Assembly: GCF_001637205.1 (NCBI RefSeq)
Contig: NZ_LVJH01000058.1
Location: 124,001-188,000 of the forward strand
Direction of reading: 5' to 3'
DNA length: 64,000 bases
Source of the DNA: Paenibacillus glacialis
GTDB lineage: Bacteria; Bacillota; Bacilli; Paenibacillales; Paenibacillaceae
In this document: positions 42,494 to 52,874 of the stretch, one piece after another
Layout: every line of letters starts with the position of its first letter
Numbering within the stretch: the first letter of the stretch is position 1
Program-made: the position numbers and the translations under genes
The notes under the pieces: generated by a model
The model's database searches: none
What the model saw: only the letters and a program-made list of their open reading frames with translations
Told to the model about the DNA's origin: nothing

Positions 42494-44659
42494 ATGCCAG
42501 AACAACAGTTGCGGATATTAATAAATCAAATGTCTATAGAAGAGAAAATTAGCCAGCTACTTCAGTTGGCAGGACCGTTTTTTGAAGGATCCGAAAGCCA
42601 AGGTGAAATTACAGGTCCTATGGAAGCCCTTGGAATAACAGATCATTCGATTCGAAATACAGGTTCGGTATTAGGATTAACAGGAGCTAAAGAAGTCATA
42701 CAAGTGCAAGAAGCTCATTTAAAAAATAATCGCTTAGGTATCCCACTATTAATGATGGCGGATATTGTTCATGGATATAAAACGATCTTCCCTGTCCCAC
42801 TTGCGATCGGTTGCTCATGGGATATGGATATGGCAGAAAACACTGCTGTGATAGCAGCTGCAGAAGCTTCAGCCGCTGGTGTGCACGTTACGTTCGCACC
42901 GATGGTTGACCTTGTACGTGATCCACGTTGGGGAAGAGTTATGGAATCTACAGGGGAAGATCCTTTCCTTAATAGTGAATTTGCAAGAGCCTTCGTAAGA
43001 GGTTTCCAAGGATCGGATTTAACGCAAGATCGTTCTCGTGTAGCAGCATGTGTGAAACATTTCGCCGCTTACGGTGCATCAGAAGGCGGTCGTGACTATA
43101 ATACGGTGGATATGTCCGAACGCCAATTGCGCGAATACTATCTACCGGCTTACCGTGCAGCATTAGACGAAGGTTGCGAAATGGTCATGACAGCATTTAA
43201 TACAGTCGATGGTATTCCAGCTACTGGAAATCGCCGTTTGATGAGAGACTTACTTCGCGATGAATGGGGCTTTGACGGTGTCTTGATTTCCGATTGGGGT
43301 GCAGTTAAAGAGATGATTCCTCACGGCATTGCTGCGGGTGAAGCTGAAGCTGCCTATAGAGCCATTCAAGCTGGTGTTGATATTGAAATGATGACGCCTA
43401 GCTATGAACATCATTTAAAAGGACTGATCGAAAACGGACAAGTGGACGAATCCCTTCTTGATGAAGCCGTCATGCGTATTTTGAAATTGAAGCACACACT
43501 AGGCTTGTTCGATAACCCGCATCGTGGCGCAAGTATCGAGCTTGAGCAAGAGCTCATTTTATCAGAAACACATCGTCAAGCTGCTCGAGATGCAGCCGCT
43601 AAATCTTGTGTGTTATTGAAGAATGACAATGTTCTACCTTTAAAAAAAGAGCAAAAGATAGCTTTGATAGGTCCATTCGCTCAAAGTGGCGATATTCTCG
43701 GTCCATGGTCATGGATGGGATCGAAAGAAGAAGCTATTCAGGTATACACCGGTATGGTCAATCTTGTAGGTTCTACGAATATCACCACCGCACAAGGTTG
43801 TGATATTGAGACGGGAACGGAAGCTCAATTGGCAGAAGCGTTATTAGCAGCACAACACTCCGATGTCATTGTGCTCGCATTAGGTGAACATTCAGAGATG
43901 AGCGGCGAAGCTGGTAGCCTTGCAGATATTCGGCTCCCTCAGATTCAGCTAGAATTGATCGCTGCGTTACAATCGTTGAACAAGCCCATGGTTGCGGTTC
44001 TATTTAACGGACGCCCACTCGATTTACACGGGGTCTACGACCAAGTGGATGCCGTACTTGAAGCTTGGTATCCAGGAACCGAAGGCGGAGCAGCCATTGC
44101 TGATTTATTATATGGCAGACAGAATCCATCGGCTCGATTAACCATGTCATTCCCATATTCAGTGGGTCAAGTACCTGTCTACTACAACCATTTCAATACA
44201 GGTCGTCCACAAGGCGCACCGGATGCACAAGTACGTTATGTATCGCAATACTTGGACATCCCTAATGAACCATTATTACCTTTCGGGTATGGTCTTAGCT
44301 ACACAACTTTTGAATATAGCGAGGCGACTATTTCTTCGACAACGATGACACTGGAACAACCTTTGACCATCAAGGTACGTGTCACCAACACAGGCGAATG
44401 TACAGGTGAAGAGCTTGTACAATTATATATCCGAGACTTAGTTGGAGAAGTGGTACGTCCAGTTAAGGAATTAAAGTCCTTCCGCAAAATCATATTAGAA
44501 CCGAAGGAAAGTCAAGAAGTTACCTTTACATTAACGGAAGAACAGCTTCGCTATCATCATTCAAACTTAGAATTCAAGAGCGATTTCGGAGACTTTCATG
44601 CTTATATCGGCAGTAATAGTCGGGACGTTACAGAACTGAAATTTACATTAACCAAGTAG
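42494..44659 (+). CDS. GH3 beta-glucosidase, probably acting on sophorose and short beta-1,2-glucans
   Basis: 721 aa, cytoplasmic (no signal peptide). N-terminal GH3 barrel with VKHFAAYGASEGGRDYNTVD and the nucleophile Asp in VLISDWGAVKEM. An alpha/beta sandwich domain follows (LALGEHSEMSGEAG, acid/base region), and an FnIII-like C-terminal domain from about residue 620. GGAGG precedes the ATG. It stands first in the operon before the GH94 phosphorylase; the pairing is that of Listeria innocua, where the GH3 enzyme prefers sophorose. It would release glucose from the disaccharide left by the phosphorylase. Confidence 0.9.
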   Translation: MPEQQLRILINQMSIEEKISQLLQLAGPFFEGSESQGEITGPMEALGITDHSIRNTGSVLGLTGAKEVIQVQEAHLKNNRLGIPLLMMADIVHGYKTIFPVPLAIGCSWDMDMAENTAVIAAAEASAAGVHVTFAPMVDLVRDPRWGRVMESTGEDPFLNSEFARAFVRGFQGSDLTQDRSRVAACVKHFAAYGASEGGRDYNTVDMSERQLREYYLPAYRAALDEGCEMVMTAFNTVDGIPATGNRRLMRDLLRDEWGFDGVLISDWGAVKEMIPHGIAAGEAEAAYRAIQAGVDIEMMTPSYEHHLKGLIENGQVDESLLDEAVMRILKLKHTLGLFDNPHRGASIELEQELILSETHRQAARDAAAKSCVLLKNDNVLPLKKEQKIALIGPFAQSGDILGPWSWMGSKEEAIQVYTGMVNLVGSTNITTAQGCDIETGTEAQLAEALLAAQHSDVIVLALGEHSEMSGEAGSLADIRLPQIQLELIAALQSLNKPMVAVLFNGRPLDLHGVYDQVDAVLEAWYPGTEGGAAIADLLYGRQNPSARLTMSFPYSVGQVPVYYNHFNTGRPQGAPDAQVRYVSQYLDIPNEPLLPFGYGLSYTTFEYSEATISSTTMTLEQPLTIKVRVTNTGECTGEELVQLYIRDLVGEVVRPVKELKSFRKIILEPKESQEVTFTLTEEQLRYHHSNLEFKSDFGDFHAYIGSNSRDVTELKFTLTK

Positions 44660-44668
44660 GGAAAGCGA

Positions 44669-47600
44669 GTGGGGAAAATGACAATGAGGAATACTTCGAA
44701 TTTTCAAATACAATCAAATAACTTAGCGTTTACATTTATGAATAGCGGAGATATCCGTGAAATACTTATGAATCGTACGATGATTAATCAATGGATCGCT
44801 AATCCACTAGATGGATCGCTAAACAATTTATACCTTCGTATACACACCGAATCCGGCATAAATATCACGCCACTACTTGGTATTCAATCCACTAGTGAAA
44901 TAAGCTATACAGATACTCAAGTGATCTATAACGGCATATTCGAATCCCTTCGCTATCGTGTAACGTTCACTTTAACACCGATGAATATTTGGTTCTGGGA
45001 TGTTCAAGTTGAAGGACAAGGCGAAGTTGTTGATATCATCTACGGACAAGATATGGGTCTAGCGGATCAAGCGGCTGTCCGCTCGAACGAAGCCTATCTA
45101 TCTCAGTATATTGACCATGCCATGTTTGAAGATGCAGAGAAAGGTTACGTCGTATGCTCACGTCAGAATATGCCGCAAGCCGGCGAATTCCCTTACATCC
45201 AACAAGGTTCGTTAACGAAGACCGTGGGCTTCTCGACAGATGGCTTCCAATTCTTCGGTCTATCTTATAAATCGACGAATCAAGCTGCTGCACTTCAACA
45301 GACTCAATTAAATAATGAAATCTATCAATATGAATTTGCCTATACTGCGTTACAATCAGAACGGGTAACGATCAATGGGACTGCACATTTTGTATTCTAC
45401 GGGCTATTCAGTCCAGATCATCCGAGCGCCATTACATCTCTTGAATTCAACCAAGAAATTGCAGAAGCATGGGCTTACGTATCTGAACAGCAAATAACAG
45501 CAACCACATCCATTAGTAAAGTAAGCATTGGATCGCATATCGCCTCACCACTAGCAACCGAATCCATGACATTAGAAGAAGTGAAGACACTCTTCCCTAA
45601 CCGTCACCAAGAAGAGTGGCACGGCGAAGAATTGTTGTCCTTCTTTACGGATACGCACGAACATATTGTATTGAAAGCCAAAGAATTGCTCGTAGAGCGC
45701 CCGCATGGTCACATTTTAATGACTGGGGACAATGCGCGTTTAAATAGTCAAATCTTAACCACAACTTCGTATATGTATGGTATATTCAACTCACAATTAG
45801 TTGTTGGAAATACGTCTTGCAACAAAATGATAACAAATGCTCGTAACGCGCTGAACGTGATGAAAACGTCTGGTCAACGCATTTACATCGAACTCGAAGG
45901 TACTTATCACCTACTCACCATGCCTTCCATGTTCGAAATGGGCTTTAACTATGCTCGCTGGCACTACAAAATGGCTGACGATACGATCATCATTACGAAT
46001 CACACAACGGTAAACACACCAGAATTACACTTACAAGTTCGTTCTGCAAGTGGCGAAGCTTATCGTTATCTCGTAACGAATCAAGTCGTAATGAACAATA
46101 ATGAGTACGTTACACCTTATCACATGGAACAGTCTGAATCCGTACTTACATTCCGTGCGGATTCAGCGTCCGATAGTGCTAATACGCTTTCTCAGCTCTG
46201 CTATCGCATGAAATTTACAGGTGCAGATATGACAGTGCAAGACGAATCGGCGTTGGCTAAACAAGTGGATGCCGGATCAACTTCACTTGTAGTCCTTGAA
46301 CTATCTACGACAAGTGAGTGGAATATGACGGCTCAAGGATTAATTGACGGTGAATATATCCCTTTCGGAACTTCGGATGCAAATACCGAGATCGCTCAGT
46401 ACCGTGCATTCTTTGAACAAGTGATGAATGGATTTAACCTGAATCATCCCGAAGGTCTTACCGATGAGATTCAAAAAGTAAACGCCCTAGCATGGTGGTA
46501 TACTCACAATATGCTAGTACACTATTCTGTTCCACACGGATTAGAGCAATACGGCGGTGCAGCATGGGGTACGCGTGATGTATGCCAAGGTCCAATAGAA
46601 TATTTTATGGCGACTCAAAAATATGATGAAGTACGTGACATTATTAAGATGGTGTTCACGCATCAATATGAGGATGAAGGCAACTGGCCGCAATGGTTCA
46701 TGTTCGATCAATACTACCGTATTCAACAAGAAGAAAGCCATGGCGACATTATTGTGTGGCCACTCAAAATATTAGGTGATTATCTGAACTTTACGAAGGA
46801 TTACAGCATTCTCCAAGAAGAGGTGCCTTATTCCATCCGTCACACAGGCGAATTAACAACAAAGACAGCAACCATCTATGATCATGCTAAGAAAGAAATC
46901 GATTATATTAAAGACCATTTCTTACATGATACGCACTTATCTTCTTATGGCGATGGCGACTGGGACGATACGCTTCAACCTGCAAATGCACAGTTGAAAC
47001 AGTATATGGTCAGCAGTTGGACGGTAGCATTAACATACCAAGTGTTCAATCAACTATCTTCGGCGCTATCCCATCATGATGAAGCGATGTCTGCTGAATT
47101 AAGCGATCTTGCTACAGGTATTCAAGCTGACTTTAATCGCTATATGTTGCAAACCAATGTCATTCCAGGCTTTGTATATATGGAAGAACCAGGTCAAGCA
47201 GAATTGATGCTACATCCTTCAGATACGAAGACAGGCATTCAATACCGCCTCCTTCCGATGACTCGCAGTATGATCGGTGAATTACTAACCGAAGAGCAAG
47301 CTTTGGCTCACTATGAGCTTATTAAGAAAGAACTCTATTGTCCGGATGGCGTACGTTTGATGAACCGTCCAGCTCAATATGTTGGTGGTGTAAGCTCGAA
47401 CTTCAAGCGTGCTGAACAAGCATCGAACTTTGGTCGTGAAGTCGGTCTACAATACGTTCATGCACACATCCGCTTCGTTGAAGCAATGGCCAAGCTCGGT
47501 AAAGCCGATGAAACTTGGAAAGGTCTTGCCATGATCAACCCTATTGGCATCCGAAGCGTCGTACCGAATGCTGAATTACGTCAGAGCAACGCTTACTTTA

Positions 47601-48022
47601 GTAGCTCCGACGGGAAGTTCAATAACCGTTACGAAGCACAGGAAAGGTTCAACGAATTACGTACGGGCGATGTCGCTGTCAAAGGCGGTTGGAGAATCTA
47701 CTCTAGCGGTCCTGGGATCTACATGAACCAATTGATCTCTAACTGCTTAGGTATTCGTCATGAAGGTGGCGATCTGATTCTGGATCCTGTCCTACCAACG
47801 ACATGCGATGGTATGCTATTCGACTTCACACTCAACGGATATAAGACACGCTTTGTCTACCATATTACCGGTCAAGCGATCAGCCGTGTAACCGTAAATG
47901 AGAAAGATGTTACTGTAACGCAAACAGCGAACCGGTATCGTAAGGGTGGCATTCGTATCAACGAGCAACAATTAGGTGATTTGATGAACGAAATGATGAA
48001 TGAAATCAACATTTATATGTAA
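44669..48022 (+). CDS. GH94 1,2-beta-oligoglucan phosphorylase
   Basis: 1117 aa, close to the length of the characterised Listeria innocua enzyme, and much longer than cellobiose or chitobiose phosphorylases. The N-terminal half is beta-sandwich (about 1-300 and onward). The (alpha/alpha)6 catalytic domain holds YGDGDWDDTLQP at residues 760-770, which contains the general-acid Asp region of GH94, and GLEQYGGAAWGTRDVCQGP near 630. It splits beta-1,2-glucans with phosphate into alpha-glucose-1-phosphate and a shortened chain in the cytoplasm. The start is uncertain among GTG 44669, ATG 44678 and ATG 44684. Ten bases after the GH3 gene, so coexpressed. Confidence 0.88.
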   Translation: MGKMTMRNTSNFQIQSNNLAFTFMNSGDIREILMNRTMINQWIANPLDGSLNNLYLRIHTESGINITPLLGIQSTSEISYTDTQVIYNGIFESLRYRVTFTLTPMNIWFWDVQVEGQGEVVDIIYGQDMGLADQAAVRSNEAYLSQYIDHAMFEDAEKGYVVCSRQNMPQAGEFPYIQQGSLTKTVGFSTDGFQFFGLSYKSTNQAAALQQTQLNNEIYQYEFAYTALQSERVTINGTAHFVFYGLFSPDHPSAITSLEFNQEIAEAWAYVSEQQITATTSISKVSIGSHIASPLATESMTLEEVKTLFPNRHQEEWHGEELLSFFTDTHEHIVLKAKELLVERPHGHILMTGDNARLNSQILTTTSYMYGIFNSQLVVGNTSCNKMITNARNALNVMKTSGQRIYIELEGTYHLLTMPSMFEMGFNYARWHYKMADDTIIITNHTTVNTPELHLQVRSASGEAYRYLVTNQVVMNNNEYVTPYHMEQSESVLTFRADSASDSANTLSQLCYRMKFTGADMTVQDESALAKQVDAGSTSLVVLELSTTSEWNMTAQGLIDGEYIPFGTSDANTEIAQYRAFFEQVMNGFNLNHPEGLTDEIQKVNALAWWYTHNMLVHYSVPHGLEQYGGAAWGTRDVCQGPIEYFMATQKYDEVRDIIKMVFTHQYEDEGNWPQWFMFDQYYRIQQEESHGDIIVWPLKILGDYLNFTKDYSILQEEVPYSIRHTGELTTKTATIYDHAKKEIDYIKDHFLHDTHLSSYGDGDWDDTLQPANAQLKQYMVSSWTVALTYQVFNQLSSALSHHDEAMSAELSDLATGIQADFNRYMLQTNVIPGFVYMEEPGQAELMLHPSDTKTGIQYRLLPMTRSMIGELLTEEQALAHYELIKKELYCPDGVRLMNRPAQYVGGVSSNFKRAEQASNFGREVGLQYVHAHIRFVEAMAKLGKADETWKGLAMINPIGIRSVVPNAELRQSNAYFSSSDGKFNNRYEAQERFNELRTGDVAVKGGWRIYSSGPGIYMNQLISNCLGIRHEGGDLILDPVLPTTCDGMLFDFTLNGYKTRFVYHITGQAISRVTVNEKDVTVTQTANRYRKGGIRINEQQLGDLMNEMMNEINIYM

Positions 48023-48026
48023 AATC

Positions 48027-48056
48027 TTTATGGCGATCTTTCGGGATCGCCATAAA
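48027..48056 (+). terminator. Hairpin between the phosphorylase and lacI-type genes
   Basis: TTTATGGCGATC (48027-48038) pairs with GATCGCCATAAA (48045-48056), followed by ATTT. Probably partial termination, which would keep regulator levels low. Confidence 0.75.
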
Positions 48057-48117
48057 ATTTGATATAGTAGAATAAAGAAGTATCATAATGACGGAGAGAA
48101 CGTTAGGAGCGAATGTC

Positions 48118-49083
48118 GTGATCAGCATTAAAGATATCGCTAAAAAAGCCGGGGTTTCGATCTCGACCGTTTCTTATGCGCTAAACAGAAGTTCCAAAGT
48201 CACCGAGGAAACCGCATCAAGAATATTAGCTATAGCCAAAGAATTAAATTACGTACCTAATGCAGCCGCTCGAAATTTAAAAAGACGTGAGACTAAAATT
48301 ATCGGTGCGTTCTTAACGGATTACAATGGTGTTTTTTATGGTGATTTATTGCAAGGAATGAAAGAAGTTCTGAACAAAAATGGCTATGATTTAATCGTCT
48401 GTAGCGGAAAACAGTCGCATCGTCTGTTGCCGGAGAAAATGATCGACGGCGCGATCGTCTTAGATGCATGTTTCTCAAGTGAGGAATTGCTACTTCATGC
48501 AGATCGTGGTCATAAACTGGTTGTTCTCGACAGAGAATTAAAGCACCCTAACATCAACCAAGTATTGCTTGATAATAAAGCAGGGGCTGGACTCGCCGTT
48601 GAATACTTAATTGAACAAGGGCATCGTAAAATTTATATTGTTACAGGACCTCCGGAATCTTTCGATTCAAATCAACGACTACAAGCCGTGAAGCAAACGA
48701 TCGATAGAAATCAACCTATTGAATGCATTCTCATTCAAGGAAATTTCAATAAATCATCTGGGGAACAAGCGGCACATAAAATTATGGAAGATTATACTGA
48801 ACCGGTCGCAGTCTTCTGTCTCAATGATGAAATGTCCATCGGTCTTTATAACGCCGTAAAGCAAAGTGACTTTCGCATCGGCGAACATATCCACCTGATC
48901 GGATTTGATAACATGGAGCTAACGCAATATACACAACCACGACTAGCCACCATAGATTATTCAAAGCACAAATGGGGTTCAATCGCTTCAGAACAATTAT
49001 TAAAACTTATCGCTTGTGAAGAAGTAGATCAGGAACGAATCTATGTTACGTTAATTCAAGGTGATTCTGTACATCCAATATAA
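48118..49083 (+). CDS. LacI-family transcriptional regulator of the beta-1,2-glucan locus
   Basis: 321 aa. The helix-turn-helix and hinge at the N-terminus read ISIKDIAKKAGVSISTVSYA, then NYVPNAAARNLK. The effector domain is periplasmic-binding-protein-like (GAFLTDYNGVFYGDLLQGMK, IGFDNMELTQYTQPRLATID). The longer ATG version from 48088 is rejected because TTAGGAG lies eight bases before the GTG at 48118, and the family usually starts just before the SIKDIA motif. It probably binds the AAACGTTT sites at 42222-42435 and is released by an imported oligosaccharide. Confidence 0.9.
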   Translation: MISIKDIAKKAGVSISTVSYALNRSSKVTEETASRILAIAKELNYVPNAAARNLKRRETKIIGAFLTDYNGVFYGDLLQGMKEVLNKNGYDLIVCSGKQSHRLLPEKMIDGAIVLDACFSSEELLLHADRGHKLVVLDRELKHPNINQVLLDNKAGAGLAVEYLIEQGHRKIYIVTGPPESFDSNQRLQAVKQTIDRNQPIECILIQGNFNKSSGEQAAHKIMEDYTEPVAVFCLNDEMSIGLYNAVKQSDFRIGEHIHLIGFDNMELTQYTQPRLATIDYSKHKWGSIASEQLLKLIACEEVDQERIYVTLIQGDSVHPI

Positions 49084-49092
49084 TGCTATTCT

Positions 49093-49142
49093 AAATCCAA
49101 GGACGAATCCTATCTAACAAGGTAGGATTCGTCCTTGGATTT
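49093..49142 (+). terminator. Terminator after the lacI-type gene
   Basis: A 20-bp perfect stem: 49093-49112 with 49123-49142 (begins AAATCCAAGGACGAATCC), ending in GGATTT. Confidence 0.85.
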
Positions 49143-49187
49143 GCATATGTTAATTATGCGTTGTCTTAAACGAATGAGAAATGCACA

Positions 49188-49220
49188 AGAGAGCAAGCTT
49201 ATTCACTAAGCTCACTCTCT
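49188..49220 (-). terminator. Possible terminator after the FtsX-type permease gene
   Basis: AGAGAG-ca-AGCTTA, loop, TAAGCT-ca-CTCTCT. It lies about 55 bp after the permease stop on the minus strand; TTGTGCATTTC follows. Confidence 0.55.
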
Positions 49221-49273
49221 CTACATTTACGTATTAAATTTTGCTGTAAACCTCCACATTAATATTAATAGCT

Positions 49274-51742
49274 TTAATCACTTGCTTTCATAGAGTCGAC
49301 CATTTCTATCTTTTTAAGCTTCCTATACAAAATTAACTGCACAATAAACGAGAATACCATCGTAATTACTGCAGATGCTATTAAGCTTGTAACAGAGATA
49401 CTTCTACCGAACATTAAATCTGTTCTTTCTGCTGTTCTTACGACAAACCCATGAAGCGCTCCCCCCAACACAAGACCGACAATCGTTCCAATGATACTTA
49501 GGATAGAAATTTCCCGAAATATATACCATCCAACTTCTTTATTATGAAAACCAAGTACTTTTAATGTGGCAAGCTCTTTTCTCCGTTCACTAATGTTTAT
49601 ATTGGTAAGATTGTAAATCACAACGATAGCTAGCCCACCGGCCGCCATAATAAGCGCAAAGACAACATAGTTAATGCTAGACAGCAAATTGTCATAAGAT
49701 TTCTTGGTTTGTGATACAAATACTGCACTCGAAACCATGTCACTCGTTAATAGCTTGGTAAGTGCCTCATCCTGCTTCGAATCGTCGGTTATGAACGTGT
49801 TTACCATCACAGCATTATAAGAGGGTTCTTTTGAGAACGCACTTGTATAATCTGCTTGATTAATATATATATAGCTTCCCACATAATTTTCAGCTATTCC
49901 TGAGAGAACGAACTTACCCGTTTCACCATCTGCATTTTCAAGGGAAAACGTATCTCCCTCTTGTATATCCAAAGCATCCGCAAGCATTTCTGTAACAATC
50001 ACAGAGGACTTATCCGTAACGATTGATTTACCGCTTTGTCTATCTCTCAAATTAACAAATTCCTTGAATGTGTCTGGTTCCTTCGGAACATAAATCGTCG
50101 ATATGAAACTCTCGCCGTCTCGTTTCGCGTGACCTGTTTGATTCGAAATTTCCGTATAATCATCGATCTTTTTGGTATCATTCAAAAAAGAGCTCATCAC
50201 CGTGTCCAAGTGGTCATTCCCATTTAATTCGATCAGAAGATCATATTGAATGATCTCATTAAATTGCGTGTTTGCAATACTTCCTACGGAATCTCGCAGG
50301 CCGAAACCTGTAACAATCAAGGCTGTGCAGCCTGCAATTCCTGTAACCGTCATAAAAAAATGTTTCTTATAGCGGATAAGATTTCGCGCAGTTGCCTTAT
50401 GGGTAAATTTCATGCGTGACCATATAAAAGGTATACGCTCAAGAAAAATACGTTTTCCAGCCTTTGGAGAACGAGGAAGCATGAGTCTTGAAGGTTTCTC
50501 CTTTAGTACATGATAACAAGCCCAGATTGTGGCAACCATCGTACATACAATGGCCAATATTGATGCAATGAAGGCCAACCCCCAACTGAAATTTGCTATA
50601 AAGGTTGGTAAATGATATCCAGACGCATAAGCATTCCACAATACGCTTGGTAACACCTGAAAACCTACGAGTAAGCCTGCGATACTTCCCAACACCGTTG
50701 CAAGCCCACAGTAAACCATGTATTTAAACATAATCGTACCTTTGCCATATCCTAATGCTTTTAAAGTTCCGATTTGTGTTCGTTCTTCTTCGACCATTCG
50801 CGTCATTGTTGTCAGAGACACAAGGGCCGCAACAAGAAAGAAGAATATCGGAAACACCGTTGCGATTGCCGCGACCTTCTCAGCATTCGTCGCAAAGCTA
50901 ACATAGCTAACATTAGAATTACGGTTGAGCACATACCATTTTTGTGTTTCCTTCGATTGTGATAACCCAAGCGTTTCAAGCTTTGTAACGATTCCATCGA
51001 TTTCTGTATCATATTCTTCTTTAAAGGTGTTTAAATCAGACACGCCCGAAGCCGTAATATATAAATCCGTATATGCGCCAAGTTTATAGTTACTTTCATC
51101 AACATACATCATCGCGCCGATTCTTCCGTTACCAATCTTGCTTGACTCTGGTTCCATAGATAAATACAAGGGGTTGCTGACAATACCGACCACCGTATAC
51201 TCTGTGGTGTTATATGTATCACCGACATTTCCGTAATTATCATTTTCTTCGGATACGCTCATCGTAGAACCAAGCTTAATTTCAGATAAGAAATTTCCTT
51301 TTCGTTCTACAAGAGCTTCGTTTTTAGCCTGTGGCATTCTACCATCAATCAGCTTTAATCGATTAACAAACCCATTTTCATTGTCATTTAACTTCTCAAG
51401 TGGTAGACCGTAAATTCGTGTCGCCAATACTTCATTATGATTTGTTTCCATTAAGGAATCCGTAACATAGGCAGGCATAACCTCCTCTACCTCGTCCATA
51501 GCGAGAATCGCTTCTACGTCTGTATCGGTTAATCCCATTGTAGCTTTAATATTAATGTCAGCCATTTGACTGTCATCATAGTACTTATCCACCGATGCTT
51601 GCATATCAGGCGTTGTTGCAAGAAGTCCCGCAAGAAATCCAACACCAAGGGCAACAATGGCAAAGATAGCTACGAACCGTCCAAAGCTTTGTTTAATTTC
51701 ACGGGTTATCGTCTTAATATAGGTTTTTTTCACGCCTACCAC
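49274..51742 (-). CDS. ABC transporter permease of the MacB/FtsX type
   Basis: 822 aa. An N-terminal membrane helix (FVAIFAIVALGVGFLAGLLA) is followed by a large extracellular domain. FtsX-like triple helices lie near residues 285-405 (AATVFPIFFFLVAALVSLTT-like segment, then TRMVEEERTQIGTLKALGYG), a second extracellular domain follows, and a further FtsX unit ends the protein (LTNINISERRKELATLKVLG). Such double-FtsX permeases with a LolD-like ATPase export or extract lipids, peptides or antibiotics. GTG start with AAGGA four bases before it; a second GTG nine bases on is also possible. Overlaps the ATPase gene by 7 bp. Confidence 0.9.
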   Translation of the reverse strand: MVGVKKTYIKTITREIKQSFGRFVAIFAIVALGVGFLAGLLATTPDMQASVDKYYDDSQMADINIKATMGLTDTDVEAILAMDEVEEVMPAYVTDSLMETNHNEVLATRIYGLPLEKLNDNENGFVNRLKLIDGRMPQAKNEALVERKGNFLSEIKLGSTMSVSEENDNYGNVGDTYNTTEYTVVGIVSNPLYLSMEPESSKIGNGRIGAMMYVDESNYKLGAYTDLYITASGVSDLNTFKEEYDTEIDGIVTKLETLGLSQSKETQKWYVLNRNSNVSYVSFATNAEKVAAIATVFPIFFFLVAALVSLTTMTRMVEEERTQIGTLKALGYGKGTIMFKYMVYCGLATVLGSIAGLLVGFQVLPSVLWNAYASGYHLPTFIANFSWGLAFIASILAIVCTMVATIWACYHVLKEKPSRLMLPRSPKAGKRIFLERIPFIWSRMKFTHKATARNLIRYKKHFFMTVTGIAGCTALIVTGFGLRDSVGSIANTQFNEIIQYDLLIELNGNDHLDTVMSSFLNDTKKIDDYTEISNQTGHAKRDGESFISTIYVPKEPDTFKEFVNLRDRQSGKSIVTDKSSVIVTEMLADALDIQEGDTFSLENADGETGKFVLSGIAENYVGSYIYINQADYTSAFSKEPSYNAVMVNTFITDDSKQDEALTKLLTSDMVSSAVFVSQTKKSYDNLLSSINYVVFALIMAAGGLAIVVIYNLTNINISERRKELATLKVLGFHNKEVGWYIFREISILSIIGTIVGLVLGGALHGFVVRTAERTDLMFGRSISVTSLIASAVITMVFSFIVQLILYRKLKKIEMVDSMKASD

Positions 51743-52440
51743 TCAATCCTTTCAACGGGCACAGGCGTAGAATTTATGATCATTTTTGAAACCGCCCCAT
51801 TTTTAAAGTGAATGACTCGGTCTGCCATTTGCGTAATCGCCAGATTGTGAGTAATGACAATTACCGTTTTACCGGTTTGACGGCATGTATCCTGCAACAG
51901 TTGTAAGATGTTTTTACCTGTGTTGTAATCGAGCGCACCTGTTGGTTCATCACACAACAGAATCTTTGGATTTTTGGCCAATGCTCTCGCAATGGACACA
52001 CGCTGCTGTTCACCACCCGACAGCTGTGCGGGAAAGTTCAACATACGCTCTGACAGTCCAACTTGAGCAAGTACTTCTTTTGCATCTTGCGGGTTTCGGC
52101 AAATTTCAGAAGCAAGTTCAACATTCTCAACGGCAGTCAAATTCTGAACAAGATTGTAGAACTGAAATACAAAACCGACATCATGCCTTCGGTAGTCGGT
52201 TAGTTGCTTTTCGTTCAATCCACTTATGTCGCGACCATCAAGCCGTATCGTACCACTGTCACATGAATCCATACCTCCAAGCATATTTAGAACAGTCGTT
52301 TTCCCCGCACCACTCGGGCCAACAATGACACAGAATTCTCCCTCTTCAATTGAAAAGCTGACATTGTCCGTAGCAGCGATTGTTTGTTCTCCAACCTGAT
52401 AATGTTTAGTTACTTTCTCAAATAACACATAATCTTTCAC
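51736..52440 (-). CDS. ABC transporter ATP-binding protein (LolD/MacB type)
   Basis: 234 aa. Walker A GPSGAGKTT, Q-loop FVFQFYNLVQNLTAVENVEL (characteristic of MacB/LolD ATPases), signature LSGGEQQRVSIARAL, Walker B LLCDEPTGALD and switch His VITHN. Partner of the FtsX-type permease. The GTG start overlaps the TGA of the MarR gene (GTGA), and GGAG lies eight bases upstream. Confidence 0.93.
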   Translation of the reverse strand: MKDYVLFEKVTKHYQVGEQTIAATDNVSFSIEEGEFCVIVGPSGAGKTTVLNMLGGMDSCDSGTIRLDGRDISGLNEKQLTDYRRHDVGFVFQFYNLVQNLTAVENVELASEICRNPQDAKEVLAQVGLSERMLNFPAQLSGGEQQRVSIARALAKNPKILLCDEPTGALDYNTGKNILQLLQDTCRQTGKTVIVITHNLAITQMADRVIHFKNGAVSKMIINSTPVPVERIEW

Positions 52441-52874
52441 AGGTGTTTCTCCCCTTTATCCATTATTTCTATGGAAAGCTCTATCAATCGAATTAGGTCC
52501 AACCCATTAGCCTCACCCAATCCTTTCACAAGGACGTCAAAGTATCTTTCAACATTGTCCTGCTTCTCTTTAATGAATGATTCCCCGTCTCGCGTTAATA
52601 CGACACTTACGCGTCGTCTGTCCTCCGTGGACATTTCCATGGTGACATATCCTTTTTTTCTTAATGTCGAAAGTGCCGCCGTAATTCTTGGCCTTGATAC
52701 ATTAAGTTTGTCACTGAGATTAGAAGGATTTATTTCCAAATCACTATTCTGAGATAAATAGTGCAGCACATGTAGTTCTCCTTGTAGAAAATCTGCAAGG
52801 CAACTGAAGGCTTCCATATCGTACAACTTCGCAAGAGATGCGGTTAAATGATTTCTTAATTCAAAGTGTTCCAT
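52437..52874 (-). CDS. MarR-family transcriptional regulator
   Basis: 145 aa winged-helix protein: LEINPSNLSDKLNVSRPRIT, AALSTLRKKGYVTMEMSTED and RRRVSVVLTRDGESFIKEK form the recognition helix and wing. GGAGG precedes the ATG. As first gene of the operon it probably represses itself and the transporter until a drug-like or toxic ligand binds. No operator was recognised in 52875-53057. Confidence 0.9.
   Translation of the reverse strand: MEHFELRNHLTASLAKLYDMEAFSCLADFLQGELHVLHYLSQNSDLEINPSNLSDKLNVSRPRITAALSTLRKKGYVTMEMSTEDRRRVSVVLTRDGESFIKEKQDNVERYFDVLVKGLGEANGLDLIRLIELSIEIMDKGEKHL

Noticed and set aside
46541..46741. Minus-strand frame inside the GH94 gene
   Set aside because: Antisense shadow, no ribosome-binding site.
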